Shown here piece after piece: positions 33,655 through 42,982 of a stretch of 64,000 bases of DNA. Both the position numbers and the translations under genes were made by a program. The notes beneath the pieces were generated by a model that did no database searches, was not told the origin of the DNA, and saw only the letters and a list, made by a program, of their open reading frames with translations. Origin of the DNA: Amycolatopsis sacchari (GTDB taxonomy: Bacteria > Actinomycetota > Actinomycetes > Mycobacteriales > Pseudonocardiaceae); NCBI RefSeq assembly GCF_900114035.1, contig NZ_FORP01000011.1:1-64000 (forward strand), given 5' to 3'. Position 1 is the stretch's first letter. Every line of letters begins with the position of its first letter.

Positions 33655-34622
33655 TTCTTTCCCTCGGCGATCAGGTCGGCGTTCACCGCGAACCGGGGAC
33701 GGCCCGCGAGTGCTGCCAGCAGTTCCTCCGCGCCCTGGAGTCCCGCCGTGGCACGGGCTTCGGCGGTCTGGCCCGCCAGGTGCGAGTAGACGACGATGCC
33801 GTCCACGCCCCGGAGCGGGCTGCCGGGCGGCAACGGCTCCTCGCGCGCGACGTCGAGCGCGGCACCCGCGATCTCGCCCGACCGCACCGCGGCGGCGAGC
33901 GCGTCCTCGTCGACGATGGCCCCGCGCGCGGTGTTGACGAGCAGCGCGGTCGGCTTCATCTGCTTGAAAGCGCTTTCGTCCAGCAGGCCCCTCGTCCGGT
34001 CCGTGAGCGACGTGTGGACGGAGACGTAGTCGGAAACGGCCAGCAGTTCCGGCAACTCCACGAACCGCACCTCGGCGCTGTCCCGCAGCTCCGGCGGCAC
34101 GGAGGTGGTACAGACCATGTGCATCCCGAAGGCTCGTGCCAACGGCACCACCGCCCGCGCCGCCGCGCCGTAGCCGATGAGGCCGAGCGTCGCGCCCCGC
34201 AGTTCGTGCCCGTCCTCGCGGGGCCAGATCCCGTTCGCCACGCCCTGCGCGGACTGCACCAGCCGCCGCGCCCCGGCGAGCAACAGGCCCATCGTGTACT
34301 CGGCGACGGCGTTGGCGTTGACACCGGGCAGGTTGCTCACGCTGATGCCCAGCTTCGCCGCGGCGACGGTGTCGATCGAGTCGTACCCGACGCCGGTGCG
34401 CACGATGGCGCGCAGCCGCGGCGCGCGGGCGAGGACGTCGGCCGTGAAGGGGTCGTGGCCCACCAGCGCGGCGTCGATCCCGTCCAGCGCCGCCTCGAGC
34501 TGTTCGGGGTCGCGGCGCCCGCTCGGGGGCTTGTGGACGGTGTCCAGGCCTGCCCGTCGCAGCAGCCGGTCGACCTCGTCGCCGGGGCGCAGGTAGTCCG
34601 TGGTGATGAGAACGCGGGGCAC
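33651..34622 (-). CDS. D-isomer-specific 2-hydroxyacid dehydrogenase
   Basis: A 323-residue NAD-dependent dehydrogenase of the phosphoglycerate/glyoxylate reductase family. The Rossmann loop is GLIGYGAAARAV. Catalytic residues appear as Arg in NTARGAIVDE, Glu in DVAREEPLPPGSPL and His in YSHLAGQT. A 2-hydroxyacid/2-ketoacid conversion fits an organic-acid operon with a tartrate/malate-type dehydrogenase and a transporter. It starts 13 bp after the MFS stop and overlaps AtuA. The exact substrate is unknown. Confidence 0.92.
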   Translation of the reverse strand: MPRVLITTDYLRPGDEVDRLLRRAGLDTVHKPPSGRRDPEQLEAALDGIDAALVGHDPFTADVLARAPRLRAIVRTGVGYDSIDTVAAAKLGISVSNLPGVNANAVAEYTMGLLLAGARRLVQSAQGVANGIWPREDGHELRGATLGLIGYGAAARAVVPLARAFGMHMVCTTSVPPELRDSAEVRFVELPELLAVSDYVSVHTSLTDRTRGLLDESAFKQMKPTALLVNTARGAIVDEDALAAAVRSGEIAGAALDVAREEPLPPGSPLRGVDGIVVYSHLAGQTAEARATAGLQGAEELLAALAGRPRFAVNADLIAEGKK

Positions 34623-34635
34623 GTCTTCCTCTCCC

Positions 34636-35907
34636 TCAAAGCGCCCGGCCGGTGGCGGACCGGCGCTGCAGCGCGCTGACCCGGGCGACGCCGAGCACCG
34701 CTACGAGCGCGACGATCGCGACGTCCAGCAGCATCAGGGGCCAGCCGGTCACGTCGACCATCGCGCCGACCAGTGCGGGCCCGAGGAACCCGCCGCTCGC
34801 CCAGCCCACGGTGTACAGCCCGGTGTAGGTCCCGACGACGCGGTCCGACGGGGCGAGGTTCCACAGCACGACGACCGCGTTGACCAGGAACGCGGACGCG
34901 GAGGCGGCCGCGAGGCACAGCGCGACCATGGCGCCGGTGGGGGTCCGGATCACCGTGCCCAGCACCATGGCCGCCGCGAACGCCGCCATCCCGATCATCA
35001 TCACGCGGAGCCGGCCGAAGCGTTCCGCGAGCATCGCGACCGGGTAGGCGGCGACGATGAAGGCCACGCCGCTGGGCAGCGTCAGCCCGCCCGCCTCCCC
35101 CGCGGACATGCCCAGCGCCTCCATGCCGTAGGGCGTGATGAGCGACCGCGAGGCGGCCCACGCGCCGCCGAAGAACAGGATGGACAGGATGAGCAGCAGC
35201 CTGCTCCGGTCGGAGTCCTTGATGATGTCGGGCACGATGTCCCGCACGCGGACGCGCACCCGCGACTCGGCGTGCTGCTCGCGGTCCTCGGCCAGCGCCG
35301 CCTGGTAGGCCGGGGACCGGCTGTCCCGCACCTTCAGCGCGAGCACGAGCACGGACACCACCATCAGGATCGACGGGATGGCGAACGACAGCCCCGGGTG
35401 GTCGTCGATCAGGAGGATGCTGATCAGCGCCGCCACGATCGCCGTGACGCTCGACGCGATCTTGACCGCCGCGTTGGCCCGGCTCCGCCGTTCGGGCGCG
35501 ATGAAGTCCGGCAGCAGCGCTTCGGCGATCGGCTTGAACGAGTTCGCGATCAGCGCGTAGGCGAACATCACCGCCACCAGCAGCGGCAGCGACGCCGCCA
35601 CGTGCGGGATGACGAGGAACAGCAGCGCCGCCACCGGCATCCCCACGACGAGGTAGGGCATCCGGCGGCCCCACGACGTCCGGGTGTTGTCCGACCGGTT
35701 GCCCATCCACGGCTGCACGAAGATGCCGAGCAGGTTGTCCATGCCCATCAGCAGGCCGATGAGCGCGGCGCTGGTGAGGTGCTGCCGCAGCAGCGGCGGG
35801 ACCTGGGACTCGTAGAGGTTCCAGGTCGACTCCTGGGCGAACACCGCCAGTGCCACGAAGAACGTGATCCGCCCCGTGCGGACGCGCTGAACGGTCGCTG
35901 TCGTCAT
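34636..35907 (-). CDS. MFS transporter
   Basis: A 423-residue major facilitator with twelve spans. The loop 2-3 motif appears as GNRSDNTRTSWGRRMPYL, which resembles the GPH/sugar-cation symporter or SLC45-like branch. The ATG at 35907 follows GGAGGAAAGG, and upstream MAGGKVAP is dropped. It is the first gene of the transcript after a 75-bp promoter gap that contains a GCTATAGC palindrome. It likely imports the acid or lactam used by this locus. Confidence 0.88.
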   Translation of the reverse strand: MTTATVQRVRTGRITFFVALAVFAQESTWNLYESQVPPLLRQHLTSAALIGLLMGMDNLLGIFVQPWMGNRSDNTRTSWGRRMPYLVVGMPVAALLFLVIPHVAASLPLLVAVMFAYALIANSFKPIAEALLPDFIAPERRSRANAAVKIASSVTAIVAALISILLIDDHPGLSFAIPSILMVVSVLVLALKVRDSRSPAYQAALAEDREQHAESRVRVRVRDIVPDIIKDSDRSRLLLILSILFFGGAWAASRSLITPYGMEALGMSAGEAGGLTLPSGVAFIVAAYPVAMLAERFGRLRVMMIGMAAFAAAMVLGTVIRTPTGAMVALCLAAASASAFLVNAVVVLWNLAPSDRVVGTYTGLYTVGWASGGFLGPALVGAMVDVTGWPLMLLDVAIVALVAVLGVARVSALQRRSATGRAL

Positions 35908-35982
35908 TGGCGCAACCTTTCCTCCCGCCACCGCCGAGGGTGGCGCTTACGCTATAGCAAAAGACTCATAGATTGCAATTAG
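35908..35982 (-). promoter_or_regulatory. Promoter gap with GCTATAGCAAA operator
   Basis: This AT-rich 75-bp gap lies between the hydantoinase stop and the MFS start. It contains the perfect palindrome GCTATAGC at 35951-35958 within GCTATAGCAAA (35951-35961). The identical 11-mer lies 27 bp upstream of the GntR gene at 45403, so that regulator is the best candidate to bind here and control the MFS-to-hydrolase genes. Confidence 0.65.
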
Positions 35983-38049
35983 CTATGCCATGGCAGATTC
36001 GAACTCGACCAGGAGCGTCAGGTCGTCGTCGACACGGATCCGGCACTCGGGCCCGAAGCAGCACGAGGACTCGCGCTCCTCGAAGACCGCGGGCCCGGTG
36101 ATCTCCGTGCCCGGTCGCAGCCGGTACCGGTCCCAGACTGTGGCCCGCAGCCAGCCGTGCCCGGGGATCCACACCTCACGCGTGCCCCGCCGCGGATCGC
36201 CGTCGAGCGGTTCGCACGCCAGGGAGACGTCGTGCCCCGGCAGCTGGGCCGAAAGCCGCCAGTTGACGACCTCCGCGGGGCCGCCGAGCGAACGCCCGAA
36301 CGTCGCGCGGTACGCCTGCTCGAAGGCGGCGTGCAGGTGGTCGAGGTCCAGCTCCCCGTCCGGCAGTGCGACCTCGATCTCAGACCCCTGCCCCAGGTAG
36401 CGCAGGTCGGCCGAGCGGCGGAACCGCACCTCCTCCGGCTTCTCGGGCCGCAGCACCGCGAGGGCCTGTGCGGCCATCTCCTCGTACGCGGCCGCGACCC
36501 TCGCGTCGTCCACTTCGGACAGTGCGGAGGGCAGGCTGCGTGCCTGGTCCACCGTCGGCGCGGCGACGAGGAAGCCGTAGGCCGACATGACCCCGGCCCG
36601 CATCGGCACGACGATCCGCCGGATCTTCAGCTGCTTCGCCAGACCGTAGGCGTGCACGGGGCCGGCCCCGCCGAACGCCACCAGCGCGAAGGCGGCGGGA
36701 TCCCGGCCCTGCTCGGACAGGTGCATCCGGGCGGCGGCGGCCATGCTCGCGGTCGCGACCTCGACGATCCCCGACGCGGCACCGACCCGGTCGAGCCCGA
36801 GCGGCTCCGCCACGTCCCGGTCCACCGCCTTGTGCACCTCCGCCGTCCGCAGCCGCATCTCGCCGCCGAGGAACGCGGCGGGGTCGAGGTAGCCGAGGAC
36901 GAGGTCCGCGTCCGTCACCGTGGGCCGTTCCCCGCCGCGGCCGTAGGCGACGGGCCCCGGCACGGAACCGGCGCTCCGCGGGCCGACCTTGAGCAGGCCC
37001 AGCGGATCGGGCGCGGCGATCGACCCGCCGCCCGAGCCGATCTCGATCATGTCCACGACCGTCAGCCGGACCGGCAGCCCCGAGCCCGGTTTGAACTTGT
37101 CGACGCGGCCCGCTTCGAAATCGTGCTTGCGGCGGGGTTCCCCACCGCTGACGACCGCGATCTTCGCCGTCGTGCCGCCCATGTCGAACGAGAGGACGTC
37201 GCTTTCGCCGAGGCGCCGTGCCACCGCCGCGGCCGCGATCGCGCCCGCCGCCGGCCCGGATTCGAGCAGGCGGACGGGGAACTCCTTCGCGTCCTCCACG
37301 GTCGTGATCCCGCCTGAAGACAACACGATGTGCAGCGGCGCGTCGATCCCCATCGCCAGCAGGTCGTCCCGCAGCGCGTCGAGGTACCGCGACATCAACG
37401 GCTGCACGTAGGCGTTGAGGCACGCGGTGCTCGCGCGCTCGTACTCGCCGAGCACGGGGGCGACCGCGCTGGACAGCGTGACCGGCAGCCCGGGGTGGGC
37501 CCGCGCCAGCAGCTCCCGCACGCGTCGTTCGTGGCGGCCGTCGCGGTAGGAGTGCAGGAACGCCACCGCCACCGCCTCGACGCCCCGCTCCAGCAGGTCC
37601 GCCACCTCCGCCAGCACCCCCGCCTCGTCCAGCGGTTCCAGCTCGGTGCCGTCGGAGCCGATGCGGCCGCCCACCCCGCGGCACAGGTGCCGGGGCACGA
37701 GCGGTTCGGCGGGACGGGCCAGGAGATCGGTGGTGTCGAACCTGATCTCCCTGGCCATCTCCAGGGTGTCGCGGAAGCCGCTCGTGGTAAGCAGGCCCAC
37801 GACCGCGCCAGTGCGTTCGAGCAGGGTGTTGGTCACCAGCGTCGTGCCGTGCACGACCGCGGCGACGGCCCCGGCGGGCGTGCCGGTTTCGGCCAGCAGC
37901 CGCGTGATCCCGGCGGTGATCGCCTCGTTGGGGGCGTCCGGGGTGGTGGGCAGCTTGCCGGGCCAGGTCAGGCCGCGAGCCGGGTCGTGCAGCAGCAGGT
38001 CGGTGAACGTGCCGCCCACGTCCACTCCGATGCGGACGGTGCGCTTCAT
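35983..38049 (-). CDS. hyuA: Hydantoinase/oxoprolinase subunit A (HyuA family)
   Basis: A 688-residue ATP-dependent hydantoinase A/5-oxoprolinase-N domain protein. It has the ASKHA-type nucleotide-binding segments IGVDVGGTFTDLLL, VVHGTTLVTNTLLER, SFDMGGTTAKIAVV and AFGGAGPVHAYGLAK, with the C-terminal hydantoinase domain. The ATG at 38049 overlaps the HyuB stop (ATGA at 38046-38049), so the two subunits are co-translated. Family members open lactam/hydantoin rings or carboxylate ketones with ATP. The substrate here is unknown; the operon's other enzymes point to an organic acid or lactam. Confidence 0.93.
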   Translation of the reverse strand: MKRTVRIGVDVGGTFTDLLLHDPARGLTWPGKLPTTPDAPNEAITAGITRLLAETGTPAGAVAAVVHGTTLVTNTLLERTGAVVGLLTTSGFRDTLEMAREIRFDTTDLLARPAEPLVPRHLCRGVGGRIGSDGTELEPLDEAGVLAEVADLLERGVEAVAVAFLHSYRDGRHERRVRELLARAHPGLPVTLSSAVAPVLGEYERASTACLNAYVQPLMSRYLDALRDDLLAMGIDAPLHIVLSSGGITTVEDAKEFPVRLLESGPAAGAIAAAAVARRLGESDVLSFDMGGTTAKIAVVSGGEPRRKHDFEAGRVDKFKPGSGLPVRLTVVDMIEIGSGGGSIAAPDPLGLLKVGPRSAGSVPGPVAYGRGGERPTVTDADLVLGYLDPAAFLGGEMRLRTAEVHKAVDRDVAEPLGLDRVGAASGIVEVATASMAAAARMHLSEQGRDPAAFALVAFGGAGPVHAYGLAKQLKIRRIVVPMRAGVMSAYGFLVAAPTVDQARSLPSALSEVDDARVAAAYEEMAAQALAVLRPEKPEEVRFRRSADLRYLGQGSEIEVALPDGELDLDHLHAAFEQAYRATFGRSLGGPAEVVNWRLSAQLPGHDVSLACEPLDGDPRRGTREVWIPGHGWLRATVWDRYRLRPGTEITGPAVFEERESSCCFGPECRIRVDDDLTLLVEFESAMA

Positions 38050-39656
38050 CGGACGTACCCACCGATCTCGTCGGCCAGCACGAGTTCCGGCTCGCGGTCC
38101 TCCGGCGCGCCGTAGCCCCCGCCGCCGGGGAAGGAGATCACGACGGAAGCACCGGGCGCGAGCTGCGAGATCGACTTCAGCGGCACGCGTTTGCCGTTGT
38201 CGAGCACCACCTGCGCGGTGGCGCCGGGTTCGCCGCCGGCGAGCCCGAGCGCGGGGTGCCGTTCGCGGTCGCCGAGCAGCACCAGCTGCACCGGGCGGCT
38301 CGTCGGGTTGTGCACCTCGATCTCCTGCCCCAGCCCGCCGCGGCGCCGCCCGCGGCCGCCGGATCCGGCCCGGAGTTCCTTGCGTGCGAACCGGAGCGGC
38401 GAAGCGACCTCCATCGCCTCGACACTGCCGCTGCCGGAGTTGGTCGGGAAGGCCGTGGCCGACAGGCCGTCCTTCTCCTTGGACGCGCCCATACCGCCGT
38501 TGGCGAAGAGCATCTGGGCGAACGGGCGCCCGGCGTCGTCGACCCCGGCGAAGCGGACCCGCAACGCGGGCGCTCCCCCGCTGTCGGCGATGACCCGGTC
38601 GGGCAGCACCGGCGCGAGCGCCTGGTAGATCGCACACGAGAGCAGGTGCCCGGTCAGGTGGCGCGCGACGACGGGCGCGGGGAACCGCGGGTTGACGATG
38701 CTGCCTTCGGGGGCCGTCACGCTGATGGCCCGGTAGGAGCCCCAGTTCGTGCGCGTCGCCGGGTCCAGCAGGATCTTCAGCGGGTACATCGAGTACGCGC
38801 GGGTGTAGTTCAGCGTGGAGTTCGTGGAGAACGGCACCTGGCCCGAGGTTCCCGTGTAGTCGATCTCGATGCGGTCGCCGCGCACGGTGACCGCGCATTC
38901 GATGCGCGTCGGATGGCCTTCGACGCCGTCGGCGTCCAGGCCCGCCCGGTACACCCCGTCCGGCAGCTCGCGGATCGCCGCGCGCATCGCCGCGTCGGTC
39001 ATCGCGTGCACCTGCGCCGCGAACTCCTCGAAGTCCGCTTCGCCGAAGTCGTCGAGGAACTCCCGCGCCCGGCGTCCGCACACGGCGTGCGCGGCGGCCT
39101 GCGCCTCCAGGTCACCCCACAGGTCGTCAGCGAGGCGGACGTTGGCCAGCAGCAGATCCTTGACCCCCTGTTCGAGCCGGCCCGCGCGGTACAGCCGCAC
39201 GGGCGGGATCAGCAGGCCCTCGGACATCAGGTCCGTGGCCCCCATCGACGGGCTGCCGCCGATGTCGGGCGAATGCGCCGCGGTACCGGCGAAAGCGACG
39301 AGCGCACCGCGGTGGAAGACCGGGGTGATCATGGCGATGTCGGGCAGGTGGCCGGTGGCGATCCACGGGTCGTTGGTGATGACGCAGTCGCCGTCCTGCC
39401 ACTCCTCGTGCGGGAACCGGTCCAGGATCACGGCGGTCAGCGAGCTCATGAGCGCGGCGAACCCCGGGATGCCCGCACGGGACTCGGCCATCGTGCGGCC
39501 CTGGCGGTCCATCAGGACGACGGTGTAGTCGTTCGACTCGCGGATGATGGTGGAGAACGCGGTGCGCAGCATGGTCGACGCCGCCTCGTCGGTGGCGGCG
39601 GCCAGCCGGTCCCACCGTACTTCGAGCCCCACCGGGTCGGGCACGGGCGCGTTCAC
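38046..39656 (-). CDS. hyuB: Hydantoinase/oxoprolinase subunit B (HyuB family)
   Basis: A 536-residue hydantoinase-B/oxoprolinase domain. Typical text is FSTIIRESNDYTVVLMDRQGRTMAES, DGDCVITNDPWIATGHLPDIAM, and the C-terminal VISFPGGGGYGAPEDRE. A poly-Gly/Arg stretch (GSGGRGRRRGGLG) lies before the last domain. The GTG at 39656 overlaps the dehydrogenase stop (GTGA). It forms the second subunit of the HyuAB enzyme with the next gene. Confidence 0.93.
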   Translation of the reverse strand: MNAPVPDPVGLEVRWDRLAAATDEAASTMLRTAFSTIIRESNDYTVVLMDRQGRTMAESRAGIPGFAALMSSLTAVILDRFPHEEWQDGDCVITNDPWIATGHLPDIAMITPVFHRGALVAFAGTAAHSPDIGGSPSMGATDLMSEGLLIPPVRLYRAGRLEQGVKDLLLANVRLADDLWGDLEAQAAAHAVCGRRAREFLDDFGEADFEEFAAQVHAMTDAAMRAAIRELPDGVYRAGLDADGVEGHPTRIECAVTVRGDRIEIDYTGTSGQVPFSTNSTLNYTRAYSMYPLKILLDPATRTNWGSYRAISVTAPEGSIVNPRFPAPVVARHLTGHLLSCAIYQALAPVLPDRVIADSGGAPALRVRFAGVDDAGRPFAQMLFANGGMGASKEKDGLSATAFPTNSGSGSVEAMEVASPLRFARKELRAGSGGRGRRRGGLGQEIEVHNPTSRPVQLVLLGDRERHPALGLAGGEPGATAQVVLDNGKRVPLKSISQLAPGASVVISFPGGGGYGAPEDREPELVLADEIGGYVR

Positions 39657-40735
39657 GACGCCGCCCCGATCGCCGTGGCGATGGCCTTGCCGAGGCCCTC
39701 GGTCGTCCCGGCACCGCCGAGGTCCGGGGTGAGCACGCCCGGCTGCTCGTCGAGCACGCTCTCGATCGCGGCCACGATCCCCGCCGCCGCCGTGGTCTCC
39801 CCCAGGTGCTCCAGCATCATGGCGCCGCTCCAGATCTGCCCGACCGGGTTGGCGATGCCGCGCCCGGCGATGTCCGGTGCCGACCCGTGCACGGGCTCGA
39901 ACAGGCTCGGCCACGTGCGGTCCGGGTTGATGTTGGCGCTCGGCGCGATCCCGATCGTCCCGGCGCACGCGGGGCCGAGGTCGGACAGGATGTCGCCGAA
40001 CAGGTTGCTCGCGACGACCACGTCGTAGGAGTCGGGCCGCAGCACGAACTTGGCGGTGAGGATGTCGATGTGGTCCTTGTCCGCGGCCACCTGCGGGTAC
40101 TGCCGCGCCATCGCTTCGGCGCGCTCGTCCCAGTACGGCATGGAGATGGAGATGCCGTTGCTCTTGGTCGCCCACGTCAGGTGCCTGCGCGGGCGGGCGG
40201 CGGCGAGTTCGAACGCGTACCGCAGCACCCGGTCCACGCCGGTGCGGGTCATCACCGTCTCCTGCAGCACGGTCTCGCGGTCGGTGCCGTCGAAGATCCG
40301 GCCGCCGATGCTGGAGTACTCGCCCTCGGTGTTCTCGCGGACGACGAGGAAGTCGATGTCGCCGGGCTCGCGGTCGCGCAGCGGGCTGCGCACCCCGCGC
40401 AGCAGCCGGACTGGCCGCAGGTTGACGTACTGGTCGAAGCCGCGCCGGAACCGCAGCAGGCTGCCCCACAGGGAAACGTGGTCGGGCACCACCTCGGGCC
40501 AGCCGACCGCGCCGAAGAAGATCGCGTCGAAACCGCCGAGCACGTCCCGCCAGTCCGGCGGCAGCATCTCCCCGTGGCGGACCCAGTACTCGGCGCTGGC
40601 GAAGCCGAACTCGGCCGTCTCCAGCTCGAACCCGTGGAGATCGGCGGCGGCCCGCAGGCACCGCAGCCCCTCCGGGACCACTTCACGACCGATGCCATCC
40701 CCCGGGATGACCGCGACACGATAACGGCGCGACAC
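39653..40735 (-). CDS. Tartrate/D-malate-type beta-decarboxylating dehydrogenase
   Basis: A 360-residue member of the isocitrate/isopropylmalate dehydrogenase family. YRVAVIPGDGIGREVVPEG opens the protein, and VVRENTEGEYSSIGGR is the substrate-loop signature of the tartrate dehydrogenase/D-malate branch. The metal-binding NLFGDILSDLGPACAGTIG and the NAD-site FEPVHGSAPDIAG follow. AAGGAG abuts the ATG at 40741, so the GTG at 40735 with 6-bp spacing is the better start. It heads the HyuB-HyuA operon and is divergent from a LysR regulator. It would oxidatively decarboxylate D-malate, tartrate or a relative. Confidence 0.9.
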   Translation of the reverse strand: MSRRYRVAVIPGDGIGREVVPEGLRCLRAAADLHGFELETAEFGFASAEYWVRHGEMLPPDWRDVLGGFDAIFFGAVGWPEVVPDHVSLWGSLLRFRRGFDQYVNLRPVRLLRGVRSPLRDREPGDIDFLVVRENTEGEYSSIGGRIFDGTDRETVLQETVMTRTGVDRVLRYAFELAAARPRRHLTWATKSNGISISMPYWDERAEAMARQYPQVAADKDHIDILTAKFVLRPDSYDVVVASNLFGDILSDLGPACAGTIGIAPSANINPDRTWPSLFEPVHGSAPDIAGRGIANPVGQIWSGAMMLEHLGETTAAAGIVAAIESVLDEQPGVLTPDLGGAGTTEGLGKAIATAIGAAS

Positions 40736-40831
40736 CACCATCTCCTTCGACGCCGGAGCTGTTCCGCGCTCCACTGTGGTCCGCGCCGGGTACCGCGGCA
40801 AGACGCTCGGCGGCAACCTATCCTTTCTCCC

Positions 40832-40864
40832 ATGGAAACCCTCAGCGCCGGGGTGACGTCGTGA
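40832..40864 (+). other. Ten-codon upstream ORF before LysR
   Basis: ATG at 40832 starts a 10-residue frame (METLSAGVTS) whose TGA overlaps the GTG start of the LysR gene (GTGA at 40861-40864). It could be a leader peptide coupling translation, or the 5' region could simply contain it by chance. Its own ribosome site is weak (TTTCTCCC precedes it). Confidence 0.35.
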
Positions 40865-41763
40865 CGAACTCGATGGACGACCTGCACTTCTTCCACGTGG
40901 TCGCGTCCAACGAGACGCTCACCGCCGCCGCCCGGGAGCTCGGCTGGTCGCTCCCCGCGGTGAGCAAACGACTGAAAGCCCTGGAACAGCGGCTGGACGT
41001 GCGCCTGGTGCACCGCGGCACGCGGCGTCTCGTGCTGACTTCGGAGGGTGAGCTCTACGCGTCCCACCTGGAGGCGATCCTCGACCGGCTCCGGGAGCTG
41101 GAGGACCTGATCACCCACGGCTCCGGCGAGCTGCGGGGGTCCATTGTGGTCCAGTCCACGCTCGGCCTCGGCCGCGCGCACATCGCCCCGCTGCTGGGCG
41201 AGTTCACCGCGCGGCACCCGCAGGTCGGCATCCAGCTGCGCACGTCGGCACTCCCCCTGCGCCCGCACCGGCACGAGTTCGACCTGGCCGTGCACGTGGG
41301 GCTGCCGCCGGACTCGACGCTGCGGATGCGGCGGCTGGCGAAGAACCGTCGCGTGCCGTGCGCCGCACCGTCCTATGTGGAGCAACGCGGGATGCCGGAG
41401 CGGATCGAGGACCTCGCGGAGCACGACTGCATCGTGCTCCGCGAGAACGAGGGCGACTTCGACCTGTGGCGCTTCGGCGACGCCCGCCACCCGCGTCAGG
41501 TGCGGGTGCGCGGGCGCCTGTCGAGCAACGACGGCGACGTGGTGACCGACTGGGCGCTCCAGGGCCGCGGGGTGATCATGCGGTCGGAGTGGCAGGTGCG
41601 GTCCCACCTCGACAGCGGCGCGCTGGTGCGGGTGCTGCCCGGCGTCCCGACTCCGCCGGCCGACATCTACGCGCTCCTGTCCGACGACGTGCACGTGCCC
41701 CGGCGCGTCAGCGAGCTGATCAAGTACCTCGCCGCCCACCTGCCCCGGCGGATCGGTCCCTGA
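40861..41763 (+). CDS. LysR family regulator of the dehydrogenase/HyuBA operon
   Basis: A 300-residue LysR-type activator/repressor. The winged HTH reads FFHVVASNETLTAAARELGWSLPAVSKRLKALEQRLDVRLVHRGTRRLVLTSEG, with the usual periplasmic-binding-protein-like effector domain after it. The GTG start at 40861 overlaps a 10-codon upstream frame. It is divergent from the tartrate/malate-type dehydrogenase across 125 bp, the classic placement for a TtuA/DmlR-like regulator of that enzyme. The inducer is probably the acid substrate (inference). Confidence 0.92.
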   Translation: MTNSMDDLHFFHVVASNETLTAAARELGWSLPAVSKRLKALEQRLDVRLVHRGTRRLVLTSEGELYASHLEAILDRLRELEDLITHGSGELRGSIVVQSTLGLGRAHIAPLLGEFTARHPQVGIQLRTSALPLRPHRHEFDLAVHVGLPPDSTLRMRRLAKNRRVPCAAPSYVEQRGMPERIEDLAEHDCIVLRENEGDFDLWRFGDARHPRQVRVRGRLSSNDGDVVTDWALQGRGVIMRSEWQVRSHLDSGALVRVLPGVPTPPADIYALLSDDVHVPRRVSELIKYLAAHLPRRIGP

Positions 41764-41773
41764 GGGAGCAGCC

Positions 41774-42976
41774 TCAGCGGACCTTGACGCCGTCCTTGAA
41801 AACCGCTCGAACCCGCTGCTTCAGCTCTGCGAATTCCAGCGCGTCCCCGTCGACGAGGACGAGGTCGGCCCGTTTGCCGGGGGTGAGGGTGCCGAGTTCG
41901 GCATCCACGCCCAGCAGTGCCGCGGCCGACGAGGTGGCGGCCACGAGCGCGCCGGCCGGACTGAGCCCTCCCTCCACCATCAGCGCCAGCTCGCTCAGAT
42001 TGGCTCCGTGCGGGAAGACGCCGCTGTCGGTCCCCATCGCGATCTTGACACCCGCATCCACCGCACGCGTCATCGCGTCCCGGTGGATCTCGACTATCTC
42101 CTCCGCGTACTCCAGGGTGCTCGCCGACACACCGGCGCCCGACGCCCCGGCACTCACGATCGCGCGCGGCGCGGCCAGCGTCGGCACCAGCCACGTTCCG
42201 CGTTCGACCATCAGGTCGATGGCCTCCTCGTCGAGGAAGATCCCGTGTTCGATGGACCGCACCCCGGCGCGCACTGCCGCCTTGATGCCCTTGGCCCCGT
42301 GTGCGTGTGCCATCACCGGGAGCCCCACGGCTTCGGCCTCGGCCACGACCACGGCGATCTCGTCGTCCTGGAACTGCGAGTGCTCCGGACTGTCCGTGTG
42401 GGACATGACCCCGCCGGTCGTGCAGATCTTGAGCACGTCCGCGCCGGCCCGGATGATTTCGCGCGCCCTCTGGCGCACCGCGTCCGGTCCGTCGACGACA
42501 CCATCCGGCCGGCCCGGGTGGGGCAGCAACGGGGTCAGGTGGAGACCCGACGGCAGCCAGCTGTCGCAGTGACCGCCGGTCTGGGACAACGCGGTGATGG
42601 AGATCTGCATCCACGGGCCGTCGATCAGCCCGTTCTCGATGGCCCGCACCATGCCCAGGTCCGCACCGCACGCGTCGCGCACGGTCGTGATCCCGCAGTC
42701 GAGCGTGCCGGACAGGTTCCGGGCGGCTTCGTAGAACTGGTAGGAGAACGGACGAGCCGCCGTGCTGAACACGCCCGTCCCGCTCACCGTGACGTGCACG
42801 TGGCAGTCGAACATGCCGGGGATGACCGACGTGCCGGCCGCGTCGATCGCGACATCCCCGTCGAGCCCACTGCCGACTTCGACGATCCTGCCGTCCTCGA
42901 ACGTCACGTCGGCTTCCGCCGGGGCCGAGCCGGTGCCGTCGAAGACGCGGCCGTTGCGTACGACCGTGCGTACCAT
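41774..42976 (-). CDS. Metal-dependent amidohydrolase (imidazolonepropionase/prolidase-like)
   Basis: A 400-residue amidohydrolase-superfamily enzyme. Metal and catalytic residues appear in order: FDCHVHVT (HxH), LKICTTGGVMSH (bridging Lys candidate), MAHAHGAKGI and RSIEHGIFLD (His ligands), and AMGTDSGVFPHG (catalytic Asp). TPGKRADLVLVDG near the end is the composite beta-sandwich typical of dipeptidase/hydantoinase-type members. It lies 6 bp after the crotonase-type hydrolase and is presumably co-transcribed with it. It likely hydrolyses an amide or lactam; the substrate is unknown. Confidence 0.9.
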   Translation of the reverse strand: MVRTVVRNGRVFDGTGSAPAEADVTFEDGRIVEVGSGLDGDVAIDAAGTSVIPGMFDCHVHVTVSGTGVFSTAARPFSYQFYEAARNLSGTLDCGITTVRDACGADLGMVRAIENGLIDGPWMQISITALSQTGGHCDSWLPSGLHLTPLLPHPGRPDGVVDGPDAVRQRAREIIRAGADVLKICTTGGVMSHTDSPEHSQFQDDEIAVVVAEAEAVGLPVMAHAHGAKGIKAAVRAGVRSIEHGIFLDEEAIDLMVERGTWLVPTLAAPRAIVSAGASGAGVSASTLEYAEEIVEIHRDAMTRAVDAGVKIAMGTDSGVFPHGANLSELALMVEGGLSPAGALVAATSSAAALLGVDAELGTLTPGKRADLVLVDGDALEFAELKQRVRAVFKDGVKVR

Positions 42977-42982
42977 GGGACC

